From positions 1-64,000 of the forward strand of contig NZ_JAGRPF010000017.1 of assembly GCF_020439865.1 (NCBI RefSeq): a stretch of DNA of 64,000 bases, read 5' to 3'. How positions within the stretch are numbered: position 1 is the stretch's first letter; every line of letters begins with the position of its first letter. The position numbers and the translations under genes are program-made. Shown in pieces: positions 16,016 through 24,318 of this stretch. The notes under the pieces are model-generated. The model saw only the letters and a program-made list of their open reading frames with translations, ran no database searches and was not told the origin of the DNA. The stretch is from Prosthecobacter sp. (GTDB lineage: Bacteria > Verrucomicrobiota > Verrucomicrobiia > Verrucomicrobiales > Verrucomicrobiaceae).

Positions 16016-18457
16016 ATGGCACCCTCTTCTTCATTACGCCCGGAACTCCTTTCCCCTGCCGGGAACTGGGAGTGCGCGCGTGCTGCGGTCGCGAACGGAG
16101 CGGATGCGATCTACTTCGGCATGCCGCGTTTCAATGCGCGTCTGCGGGCGGACAATTTCACCGAAGAGGATCTGCCGGAGCTGATGAAGTTTCTGCACGA
16201 GCATGGCGTGAAGGGCTACGTGGCGTTCAACACGCTCATCTTCACCAAGGAACTGCCCGATGCTGAAACGCAGCTTCGTTTGCTTGAAGACAGCGGCGTC
16301 GATGCGGTGATCGTGCAGGACCTCGGCCTGGCGCGCATGGTGAAGGCGCTCACGCCGAACCTGCGCCTGCACGCGAGCACGCAGATGACGATCACTTCGC
16401 CGGAAGGACTGGAATTTGCGAAGCAGCTCAACATCGACCAGGCGGTCCTTGCGCGTGAACTTTCGTTGCGCGAGCTGGAACGCTTCAAGGACGCGCACGT
16501 GCCATTGGAAGTGTTTGTTCATGGCGCTTTGTGCGTTGCTTACTCGGGTCAATGTCTCACCAGCGAGTCGCTGGGCCGTCGCAGTGCGAATCGTGGCGAA
16601 TGCGCGCAAGCCTGTCGCATGCCGTATGAAATGTTTGTTGATGGCGAACCGCGTGATCTGGGCGACAAACGCTATCTCCTTTCGCCACAGGATCTCGCCG
16701 CCGTGGATGAAATCCCACGCTTGATTGAACTCGGCATCCGCAGCTTCAAAATCGAAGGCCGACTCAAGACGCCGGAATACGTCGCCGGTGTCACTCAGGT
16801 CTATCGCGCAGCGATTGATCGTGCGCTGGCAGGCAAACCGGCTCCTGCAACGGATGCGGACCGCTACGCGCTCGAGATGACCTTCTCCCGCGGTCTCTTC
16901 AGCGGCTGGATGCACGGCGTGAATCATCAGGAACTCGTTGGTGCCTACTACGGCAAGAAACGCGGCCCGTATGTCGGTGAAGTCACGCGCATCCTCGGTG
17001 CGGACACGGTGGAACTCGATTCGCTGCACATCGCAATGAAGCCGGGCGACGGCGTGGTGTTTGAAAACCTAGCGGACACCAACCACGAGCAAGGCGGCAG
17101 CGTGTATCAGATGCGCGGCAGCGTGCTGAGCTTTCGCCACGGACATCTGCGCATGGAGGACATCCCGCCCGGAACGCGTGTGTTCAAAACGAGCGACCCG
17201 GCGCTGAATCGAGCACTGCGGCAATCGTTTGAAGGCGACATTCCGATCCGCAAGCAGCGCAAACTCGATCTCCATATCACCGGCAAGGTCGGCGAGCCTT
17301 TGCGTGTTCAATCCGGCGCGAACGTTGTGACTTCCACGATGCCGCTGCAGGCGGCGATGAAACGTCCTCTCACACCGGCGGCGTTCATCGAGCAGTTTTC
17401 GCGGCTTGGCGGCACGGAGTTTGAGCTTGGTGTAGTGCAGTTTGATGTCGAAGGCGAGGTCATGCTGCCGATCAGCGAGCTGAATCGCATGCGGCGTGAT
17501 CTGATTGCGTCATGGAGCGGTGACGATTCGTTGCCAAAAGTGGGGGAACACAGCGCGACGACGCTCGAATCACTCATGCCTTCACGCGGGAAGGGCGACG
17601 AGTCGTCGCCACTCCATATCCATGCCTTGTGTCGCACGCAGGCGCACATTGACGCGGCGCTGGTGCTCGGCATTCCGCGCCTCTACCTCGACTTCGAAGA
17701 CATCCGTCTCTACGCGGATCTCGTGAAGCAGATCAAGGAGCGCAGCGACACGGCGCAGGTCTGGCTGGCGACGCCACGCATTCAGAAGTCGGGCGAGGTG
17801 GGATTCTTTAAGCTCATCCAGCGTGCGGAGCCGCATGGCGTGCTCATTCGCAATCTGGGAGCCATGTCATTCTTCAAGAACGCCGGCATCCCTATGACGG
17901 GCGATTTTTCGCTCAATGTCGCCAATCCGCTGACCGCTGAGATTTTAAAGAAGACCGGTCTGGAGCGCCTGACGATCAGCTATGACCTGAACATCGAGCA
18001 GGTGGTGGATTTGCTCGCTGCCGCACCGCCGTCGTGGTTCGAACTGACGCTGCATCAGCACATGCCGATGTTTCACATGGAGCACTGCGCGTTCGCCGCG
18101 TTCCTGAGCAATGGAACCGATTTCACCAACTGCGGCCGGCCCTGTGACCGGCATCGCGTGCATCTGCGCGATCGCGTTGGGATGATGCATCCGCTCAAAG
18201 CCGACGTCGGCTGCCGCAACACGCTGTTCAACGCCGTGGCGCAGACTGGAGCCCAATTCTTCGACGAACTCCGCGAGCATGGCCTGCGCTGCTTCCGCGT
18301 CGAACTGCTCGAAGAGGATGCCGATGAGGCAATGATCGTCCTTCGCACCTACCAGGAGCTTTTGGCCGGAGAACGCGACGGTGACGAGATCTGGCGGGAT
18401 TTGAAGGCCCAGAGCCAGCTCGGGGTGACGCGAGGAACGTTGACGGAACTTTCTTGA
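16016..18457 (+). CDS. U32 peptidase-family protein (RlhA/YdcP-like), long form
   Basis: An 813-residue U32-family protein. The N-terminal TIM-barrel part begins ELLSPAGNWECARAAVANGA and contains HGALCVAYSGQCLTSESLG, then ANRGECAQACRMPYE (about 168-204), with the family's clustered Cys residues. GIRSFKIEGRLKTPEYV follows. A DUF3656-like middle part follows. A second Cys-rich patch near 690-715 has MEHCAFAAF, then TNCGRPCDRHR. In E. coli RlhA hydroxylates C2501 of 23S rRNA and other U32 proteins hydroxylate tRNA, so RNA hydroxylation is more likely than proteolysis. E. coli RlhA is shorter (about 650), and the extra C-terminal third, with the second Cys patch, is notable. Confidence 0.88.
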   Translation: MAPSSSLRPELLSPAGNWECARAAVANGADAIYFGMPRFNARLRADNFTEEDLPELMKFLHEHGVKGYVAFNTLIFTKELPDAETQLRLLEDSGVDAVIVQDLGLARMVKALTPNLRLHASTQMTITSPEGLEFAKQLNIDQAVLARELSLRELERFKDAHVPLEVFVHGALCVAYSGQCLTSESLGRRSANRGECAQACRMPYEMFVDGEPRDLGDKRYLLSPQDLAAVDEIPRLIELGIRSFKIEGRLKTPEYVAGVTQVYRAAIDRALAGKPAPATDADRYALEMTFSRGLFSGWMHGVNHQELVGAYYGKKRGPYVGEVTRILGADTVELDSLHIAMKPGDGVVFENLADTNHEQGGSVYQMRGSVLSFRHGHLRMEDIPPGTRVFKTSDPALNRALRQSFEGDIPIRKQRKLDLHITGKVGEPLRVQSGANVVTSTMPLQAAMKRPLTPAAFIEQFSRLGGTEFELGVVQFDVEGEVMLPISELNRMRRDLIASWSGDDSLPKVGEHSATTLESLMPSRGKGDESSPLHIHALCRTQAHIDAALVLGIPRLYLDFEDIRLYADLVKQIKERSDTAQVWLATPRIQKSGEVGFFKLIQRAEPHGVLIRNLGAMSFFKNAGIPMTGDFSLNVANPLTAEILKKTGLERLTISYDLNIEQVVDLLAAAPPSWFELTLHQHMPMFHMEHCAFAAFLSNGTDFTNCGRPCDRHRVHLRDRVGMMHPLKADVGCRNTLFNAVAQTGAQFFDELREHGLRCFRVELLEEDADEAMIVLRTYQELLAGERDGDEIWRDLKAQSQLGVTRGTLTELS

Positions 18458-18490
18458 ACAGCGCACGTTTACCACGAGAATCCCATTCCC

Positions 18491-20110
18491 ATGGCCCGGC
18501 ACGTTCCTGATGACTTTAGCTTCCTTCCGACCGTCGATTCGACGGACGAGGATCATGTGATCAAGGAGGAACTGTGGCCGGTCAAACCGCCACCTGCGCC
18601 GGAGGAGCCTGAGCCCCCGCATGAGGAAGTGGTGGAACCGGCTTATGAGCCGCCGGCTTACGAAGCTCCGCCGCAGGAAGATCCCGAGCCTCCAGTGAGG
18701 TCGCCGTCTGTTCAGAAGAAAGTCCGTGTTTTTGAGCCCGATGTCTCGGATCACGATCATGCGCCTCCCGGTCAGGGCGGCCGCGAGCTTTGGGAAGCGT
18801 TCCAGCAGGAGCACGGGGATGCCCCCACGATTATTGCTCCTAAAACGGCCCTTCCGCCTGAGGAAGTGGAGCCCGTGGTGCCCCGTCGTGCGACACCGAA
18901 AGTTTCATTCTCGGACAAAGAGGAAAAGAAGTTTACTCCTGCGGCGCCTGCGCCGTTGAACATGCCGCCAGTCCATGAGGCGAAGGCTTCACCCCCGCCC
19001 CTGCCGCAGGACCCGGCACCGGTTCCGGAAGCCGGGCACGTGGAGGAACCAGTCCTCAACACCGGGGTGGCTGCTGATCCCGAAGCGGAACCTGCCGACA
19101 ACGCGGACCAGATCAAAAACGCCAAGAAGCGTGCGCTGTTCATGACCTTGGGCGTGCATGTGGCCGTCATCCTCATCATGCTGCTGATGCATGTGCCGAT
19201 GATGGACTTCACGCGTCCGGAAATCGTGGCGACAAGTGCGGTGGAGGAGCTGGAGAATGAGTCGTGGAAGAAAGTCACCACAGCGGCACCACAGACGAGC
19301 CCTATGGCGGCCTCGATTTCGCCGCTGTTGTCCACGGGAATCAGTGACATCGCGATGCCGGAAGTCGATTTCTCGGCGACGACGAGCGATTTGAACCTGG
19401 GAACCTCGTTCGGCTCGTTCGGTTCGGGAGTCACCACCGGCGGCGCGGGCGGAAAAGTGTCCTTCCTGGGAAACACGGCCACGGCGAAACATGTTGTGTT
19501 CGTGGTGGATGTGTCGGGCTCCATGTCCGCCTCCATGAATGTGAGCGGCAGCGGTATGATGACCCGGTTTGACCTGCTCAAGAAGGAGCTGAACAAGAGC
19601 ATCAGCGCACTGGCGGCAGGCACGGCGTATCAGGTGATTTTTTTCTCCGACTTCGCGTGGCCGCATGACGTGGTGGACAGCAACGACATGCGGGCTCTGA
19701 ACGCCTACGACTGGAAGATCACACCGCAGAGCAAGAATGTCAGCATCCCGCGCTTCAGCTACCTCGCCTCTAATCCGTCCAACATCAGCAAGAGCAAAAA
19801 GATCATCACGGAGGCGAACAATCCCGGAGGTACCAACTGGGGCAGCGGTCTTATGATGGCTCTGAAGGCCAACCCCAGGCCGGACGTGATCTTTTTCATG
19901 ACAGATGGCAATCGCAGCGACGAGCAGGGCTGGATCGACGTGGTGACCACGGAAAACAGCCGTGGCAAGCGCACGATCATTCACACCACGGCCATGGGAA
20001 CGCCAGATGCCGCCCGGGACCTTGACGCGATGGCCAAGCGCAACGGTGGCAAGTTCACCGCCGTGATGGCAGACGGCAAGATCGTGCAGGGCAAGGATCT
20101 TCTGCGCTGA
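18491..20110 (+). CDS. Membrane-anchored von Willebrand factor A protein
   Basis: A 539-residue protein in three parts. Residues 1-214 are acidic, Pro- and Glu-rich and probably disordered. One membrane helix follows (ALFMTLGVHVAVILIMLLM, about 215-234). A Gly/Ser-rich linker with GSFGSGVTTGGAGG leads into a C-terminal VWA domain with the metal-ion site DVSGSMS (about 340-346) and later FFMTDGNRSDE. The absence of a signal peptide and the central helix suggest a cytoplasmic N-terminus and an external VWA domain. The domain probably binds a protein partner through a divalent metal. Function is unknown. The stop is 2 bp from the opposing maf stop. Confidence 0.85.
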   Translation: MARHVPDDFSFLPTVDSTDEDHVIKEELWPVKPPPAPEEPEPPHEEVVEPAYEPPAYEAPPQEDPEPPVRSPSVQKKVRVFEPDVSDHDHAPPGQGGRELWEAFQQEHGDAPTIIAPKTALPPEEVEPVVPRRATPKVSFSDKEEKKFTPAAPAPLNMPPVHEAKASPPPLPQDPAPVPEAGHVEEPVLNTGVAADPEAEPADNADQIKNAKKRALFMTLGVHVAVILIMLLMHVPMMDFTRPEIVATSAVEELENESWKKVTTAAPQTSPMAASISPLLSTGISDIAMPEVDFSATTSDLNLGTSFGSFGSGVTTGGAGGKVSFLGNTATAKHVVFVVDVSGSMSASMNVSGSGMMTRFDLLKKELNKSISALAAGTAYQVIFFSDFAWPHDVVDSNDMRALNAYDWKITPQSKNVSIPRFSYLASNPSNISKSKKIITEANNPGGTNWGSGLMMALKANPRPDVIFFMTDGNRSDEQGWIDVVTTENSRGKRTIIHTTAMGTPDAARDLDAMAKRNGGKFTAVMADGKIVQGKDLLR

Positions 20111-20112
20111 GG

Positions 20113-20682
20113 TCAGCCTTGCAGCATGCGCAGCGCCGCGGTCACCTCGTCCACAGGCAGGCCGACGACGTTCGTGAAAGAACCTTCCATGTGATCGAGA
20201 ATCATGTCCGTGCACGCCTGGATGCCATAGGCGCCTGCTTTGTCGAGCGGGTTTACCTTGGAGTGGTATTCCCGAATCAGGCCATCGGTCAGCGTCTTAA
20301 AGGTCACGTGCGTGATCGCATGCAGCGTGTGCTGAATCTTTCCCTCGCAGGCAAACGCCACACCGGTGCAGACTTCGTGGGTGCGCCCGGAGAGACGCCT
20401 CACCATTTGCAGCGCTTCGTCGAGGTTCGCAGGTTTGGCCAGGGGATCGCCGTCCACATAGACCAGGGTGTCGGCTCCGAGCACGAGCGCCTCAGGCCTG
20501 AGCTGGCTTCCCGCGAGGGCTTTGCGCCGGGCGTTTTCGATCGTGAGCTGCTCGGGCGTCAGGGCGGCGTCATGCGCCTCCTCGACCTGCGGCACAATGA
20601 TTTCAAAGTCGCAGCCTGCGTCACGCAGCAGTTCGACACGACGTGGTGAGGCGGAGGCCAGCACCAAGGGGCGCGGGCTCAC
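20113..20682 (-). CDS. maf: Maf family nucleoside triphosphate pyrophosphatase
   Basis: A 189-residue Maf protein, which hydrolyses dTTP, UTP or modified nucleotides and affects septum formation. LVLASASPRRVELLRDAG (residues 6-23) is the signature P-loop-like start. VLGADTLVYVDGDPLAKP (about 66-83) has the catalytic Asp, and HEVCTGVAF and GAYGIQ complete the fold. The subclass (YhdE or YceF type) is not certain. The start codon overlaps the stop of the upstream lipoprotein gene by 4 bp (20679-20682), so the two are surely cotranscribed. It is convergent with the VWA gene. Confidence 0.95.
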   Translation of the reverse strand: MSPRPLVLASASPRRVELLRDAGCDFEIIVPQVEEAHDAALTPEQLTIENARRKALAGSQLRPEALVLGADTLVYVDGDPLAKPANLDEALQMVRRLSGRTHEVCTGVAFACEGKIQHTLHAITHVTFKTLTDGLIREYHSKVNPLDKAGAYGIQACTDMILDHMEGSFTNVVGLPVDEVTAALRMLQG

Positions 20683-20924
20683 GCGCGCTGCTCCACGATT
20701 TTCACCACATCGTCAGCACGGATCAATCCGTCGCGTTTTTCCGGTGTGCGATAGCGGTAGTAACCGGTTTTCGCCTGATACTCGGGCTGCCCGTTGCAGA
20801 GAACCTCACTGCCGTCCTTCAATTTGATTTTATGGGGAGCGGAGGAGACCAGCAGATTGGGCATCGAGCAGGAGACGAGCAGGACGGCTGGCAAATAAAG
20901 CAGTGAGCGGCACATGGCATTCAT
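20679..20924 (-). CDS. YgdI/YgdR-like small lipoprotein
   Basis: An 81-residue protein from the ATG at 20924 (alternatives at 20942 and 20915). A short hydrophobic signal ends in the lipobox LLVSC, so the mature protein is a lipoprotein of about 64 residues. The mature part, with IKLKDGSEVLCNGQPEYQAK, TGYYRYRT and IRADDVVKIVEQ, follows the YgdI/YgdR (DUF903) pattern, in which a DG, a P-x-Y-D/Q and a final alternating strand are conserved. The family is a small SH3-like barrel of unknown role in the periplasm. It overlaps maf by ATGA. Confidence 0.75.
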   Translation of the reverse strand: MNAMCRSLLYLPAVLLVSCSMPNLLVSSAPHKIKLKDGSEVLCNGQPEYQAKTGYYRYRTPEKRDGLIRADDVVKIVEQRA

Positions 20925-21024
20925 GGCGGAGGTAAAGATCAAACGACATGTCTGAGACCGGCCTTTCGATCATTCTGTTCATCATTCATTCAAGTGACAT
21001 TTTCGAGCGGGTGAGTGTTGCTGG

Positions 21025-21052
21025 TTGAAGCAGACTCCGTGCCTTTTAACCT
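21025..21052 (+). promoter_or_regulatory. Possible promoter giving a leaderless mtnP mRNA
   Basis: TTGAAG (21025-21030), 16 bases and TAACCT (21047-21052). The predicted start of transcription falls on the ATG at 21059. The -10 element equals the one before the U32 gene. The match is weak. Confidence 0.3.
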
Positions 21053-21058
21053 GACCGC

Positions 21059-21931
21059 ATGAGTCAAAATCTTCCCCCGGCCATCGGCATCATCGGCGGT
21101 TCCGGATTATACGATCTCGAAGGCTTCGAAAACCGTGAGGAAATCAGCGTGGAAACACCGTTTGGCCGTCCGTCGGATGCGCTTGTGACGGGCACCCTCG
21201 CAGGTCGTCGCGTGTATTTCCTCCCACGTCATGCTAAAGGTCATCGCATCCTGCCCACGGAGTTGAATCATCGGGCCAATATCTGGGCGCTGCGCAGCGT
21301 GAACGTGCGCTGGATCATTGCCGTCACCGCTGTGGGCAGTCTGCAGGCGCAGTATGAGCCGCGTGACATCGTCCTGCCGGACCAGTTCTTTGACCGCACC
21401 AGCCGTCGCGACCAGCACACTTTCTTTGGTCGTGGCATCGTCGCCCACGTGGCGTTTGGCGATCCCATTTCGGACAACCTGCGTTCGCTGCTGCATGATG
21501 CGGTGGTTGCGCAGGGACGACGTGTGCACAATGGCGGCACCTATGTCTGCATGGACGGTCCGGCGTTTTCGACGAGGGCGGAATCAAACGCGCATCGGCA
21601 GCTCGGCTTTGATGTCATCGGCATGACCAACCTGCCGGAGGCCAAGCTCGCCCGCGAAGCTGAAATCGCCCTCGCCACGCTGGCGATGGTGACGGACTAC
21701 GACTGCTGGAAGGTGGAGGAGGAGGCGGTGACCGCTGAATCCGTCATCGGCCATCTTCATGCGAATGTGGCCGCCGCCAAGGCCGTCCTGGCGCACGTCA
21801 TTCCGAACATTCCCGCCGAACCGAACTGGCCGGAGCATCGTTCCTTGGATTCCGCCTTGATGACAGATCGGAAGCTCTGGCCTGAGCAGACGGTCGAGGA
21901 TCTGCTGCCGCTGCTGCAGCGGTTTCTCTGA
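21059..21931 (+). CDS. mtnP: S-methyl-5'-thioadenosine phosphorylase
   Basis: MtnP splits methylthioadenosine with phosphate into adenine and methylthioribose-1-phosphate in methionine salvage. The 290-residue protein has the phosphate loop GIIGGSGLYD (10-19), PRHAKGHRILPTELNHRAN, TAVGSLQ (about 91-97) and the base/ribose site MTNLPEAKLAREAEIA (about 189-204), followed by AMVTDYDCW. The last motif fits the methylthioadenosine class rather than purine nucleoside phosphorylases. It stands alone, with divergent and unrelated neighbours. There is no Shine-Dalgarno sequence. Confidence 0.95.
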   Translation: MSQNLPPAIGIIGGSGLYDLEGFENREEISVETPFGRPSDALVTGTLAGRRVYFLPRHAKGHRILPTELNHRANIWALRSVNVRWIIAVTAVGSLQAQYEPRDIVLPDQFFDRTSRRDQHTFFGRGIVAHVAFGDPISDNLRSLLHDAVVAQGRRVHNGGTYVCMDGPAFSTRAESNAHRQLGFDVIGMTNLPEAKLAREAEIALATLAMVTDYDCWKVEEEAVTAESVIGHLHANVAAAKAVLAHVIPNIPAEPNWPEHRSLDSALMTDRKLWPEQTVEDLLPLLQRFL

Positions 21932-21997
21932 GTTTTTTTGAGGGTGGGCTCGCTGACGGGCTTGCCAAAGTGATGAACGAACCTGCAAGCTGCGAAA

Positions 21998-23332
21998 ATG
22001 AACCCACCGGACCTGCCTCCCCCGATTCCGAATCTTCCTCCCGTGCCGGCTCCTCCTCGCAAAGGCATGGGTGCAGGCATGATCGTGCTAATCGTCGTCG
22101 TCATCGTGGTGCTGCTGGTCGCGGTGCTCGCCGCTCTGGCGATTCCTGGCTATCAGCGGATTCAGAAGATGGCTGAGGAGATCAAGCATCAGCAGTCGGC
22201 GGCGTTCACCTCTCCGCCGCCCCTGACAGCGCCGCAAAAGGAAGCGCTGGGACGCTTCGGGAACGAACTGGCCGAGGCGCTGGGAAAAAAGGACATGGCC
22301 AAAGTGATGGCATTGCAGAACGGCGAAGCGCTTGCCGCGCGTGTGTTTGGAAAACTACCCGCCGGAATTCCCAATAGCGCCGAAATGCGGCGAGGATTCC
22401 TGGAGGGCATCAAGAAGCGTGATGGCGGCTGGATGTGGAGCGTGATCGGCAACGAGGTAAAATTCCTCCGAATCCGGGAACGCAACGGATTCCCCGCCGT
22501 GCTGTTGCGGGTGAAGTCGGCGGAGGGCGCGGTGAATTACGTGGATGTCCTGGCCATGCCTGAAGGTGGCAGCTTCCGTGCGGTGGACATGTTCAACTAC
22601 GTTTTTGCCACGATGGTTTCCGAGGAGTCGCGCAATGCGCTTGCGGCCATGGTTTCCAAGTCGGTGGGCGGAGGTTTTGCGGCCATGCTGGGCATCCCGA
22701 AGATGGATGAGAGCGCGGTGGACTATCTTTCGCGCATCAATGACGCGACACGGGCGGGAAATATGATGGAGGTGCTGCGGATCTGCGACGGCATGCCGCA
22801 GGCGCTCAAAACTCAGCGAATTTTTTTCATTCTCCGCCTGCAGGCGCTGATGGTTCTGAGCTCTTCGGCCGAGCTTGAGCCGCAGTACAAGGAGGCTCTG
22901 CGTGCTGCTCCGGACATTCTGGGCAAGGACAGCACCACGGATCTTCTCATGGTGGACCTGCTGTTCATGGAGAACGATCTGAAGGGCGCGGAAGAGTGTC
23001 TCAAGCGCGTGGATGCCGTCGTTGGGGGAGATCCGTACCTGAAGTTCCTGCGCGGCGGAGCGAGGTTGCAGATGAAGGATTACGCAGGGGCTTTGGAACT
23101 CGCTAGTCAGGTCGCACGGGAAGATCCCAAAATGGTCGACGTCATCGATCTGCGCCTCTCCGTGCATCTTGCACTCAAGGATTTCAAAGGGGTGGCGGAC
23201 GATTTGCGTGTCTTCAAGCGCGACTTCGGTCATGTGCTGGACCGCAACGCCCTCGCCGGAGATCCTGCGTATGCCGAGTTTCTAGCTTCGCCGGAGTTTG
23301 CAGCGTGGGAGAAGGAGATTGCCGTGCCCTAG
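21998..23332 (+). CDS. Single-pass membrane protein with helical repeat C-terminus, unknown function
   Basis: I do not recognise this 444-residue protein. A Pro-rich N-terminus (residues 1-24) precedes one strong membrane helix (MIVLIVVVIVVLLVAVLAAL, about 28-47), so the rest faces the periplasm. The region about 75-240 is mixed. The last 190 residues form helical pairs like tetratricopeptide repeats, for example YLKFLRGGARLQMKDYAGAL followed by VDVIDLRLSVHLALKDFKGV. A scaffold or stress-sensing role is possible but unsupported. The stop codon shares CTAG with the stop of the opposing gene. Confidence 0.7.
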   Translation: MNPPDLPPPIPNLPPVPAPPRKGMGAGMIVLIVVVIVVLLVAVLAALAIPGYQRIQKMAEEIKHQQSAAFTSPPPLTAPQKEALGRFGNELAEALGKKDMAKVMALQNGEALAARVFGKLPAGIPNSAEMRRGFLEGIKKRDGGWMWSVIGNEVKFLRIRERNGFPAVLLRVKSAEGAVNYVDVLAMPEGGSFRAVDMFNYVFATMVSEESRNALAAMVSKSVGGGFAAMLGIPKMDESAVDYLSRINDATRAGNMMEVLRICDGMPQALKTQRIFFILRLQALMVLSSSAELEPQYKEALRAAPDILGKDSTTDLLMVDLLFMENDLKGAEECLKRVDAVVGGDPYLKFLRGGARLQMKDYAGALELASQVAREDPKMVDVIDLRLSVHLALKDFKGVADDLRVFKRDFGHVLDRNALAGDPAYAEFLASPEFAAWEKEIAVP

Positions 23333-24171
23333 TCTTCCATCAGCTTCACCGCGAGGCGGCGCATGAACTGTCGCTCCTGAAGAAGGCCGAGTCTCTCATA
23401 GGCCTCGTCAAGATTGCGCAGGATGCGCAGCAGAGTCGCCTCGGCGGTGGCAGGTTCATGGATGAGATCCTCCATGCCGGGATTGGCGGCAGGATGATGT
23501 TTGGCCACGTCGTCAGCCAGCATGAAACGACCGCGGTTGAAGCAGTCGACCAACCAGGTCTTCTCTCGGTGGGTGACACGGGAGAGGAAGTGGCCGGGGA
23601 AGTTGCAGCCTTCGATTTCGAGACCGAAGCGATGTCCTAGGAGACGGTAGAGGCAGCAGAGGCTGATCGGATTCCCCAGTCCGGTGTCCAGCACCCAGAA
23701 CAAATTGCTGTTCATGGGGGAGTAGTAGTCCTTGCTGTTGCCGCGAAAGCGCGTGATGCCGCCGTGCGAGGCGAAGAGCCACTGGGCGAGCTCGTGCGCG
23801 TCCATGCGGCCTTTTTCGGCAAAGGCCTGCTCAGCCATGGTGTCGAGGCGTTTTGCCAGATCGGCCGACTGTGTCTTCCAGCCGTTGAGAAAGGCGGAAA
23901 GCTGGCTCAGGCCCTCTTCGAGCTGCGCATCCGGCCCGTCCATCCAGCGCCAGCGCATCCAGGTTTCCTCGAGTTCCATCCGTCGTGCCGGTTCGAGCAT
24001 TTGCGCCACCAGCCTTTCTTCGTCAGCGGACAGCGGCGTTTCCAGCGTCTCGATATGCTGCGGCAGTTCGCGTCGCATTCCGGTCAGTTGCTGGCACACT
24101 GCCTGACGGACCACTTCGGACTCATCGTCCAGCAGTTTGATCAGATGGCTCAGATGACCGGCGGCAGGCAT
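23329..24171 (-). CDS. SirB1-like transglutaminase-fold protein with N-terminal helical repeats
   Basis: A 280-residue protein. The first 40 residues (HLSHLIKLLDDESEVVRQAV) look like a HEAT-type repeat. The rest follows the SirB1/transglutaminase-like family: RFRGNSKDYYSPMNSNLFWV, then GNPISLCCLYRLLGHRFGLE and GCNFPGHFLSR (about 139-200), where PGHFL is the family hallmark. A Cys (in SLCC) and His are present, but catalysis is not established for this family. It opposes the gene on its left with a shared CTAG, and sits 147 bp from the divergent glycosyltransferase. Confidence 0.8.
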   Translation of the reverse strand: MPAAGHLSHLIKLLDDESEVVRQAVCQQLTGMRRELPQHIETLETPLSADEERLVAQMLEPARRMELEETWMRWRWMDGPDAQLEEGLSQLSAFLNGWKTQSADLAKRLDTMAEQAFAEKGRMDAHELAQWLFASHGGITRFRGNSKDYYSPMNSNLFWVLDTGLGNPISLCCLYRLLGHRFGLEIEGCNFPGHFLSRVTHREKTWLVDCFNRGRFMLADDVAKHHPAANPGMEDLIHEPATAEATLLRILRNLDEAYERLGLLQERQFMRRLAVKLMED

Positions 24172-24318
24172 GTGCTGGTGTTAACATGGACCCGCTTTTG
24201 GATGCAATCACGATTTTGCACCTCTGCCGGATTTGGAGTGCCGGACCATGCCCGGAATCAGCGGCCGATTCTCCTGCGAAGGTTGCGTCGTCAGCGGGCT
24301 GGTTCAGAGTGCGCGATT

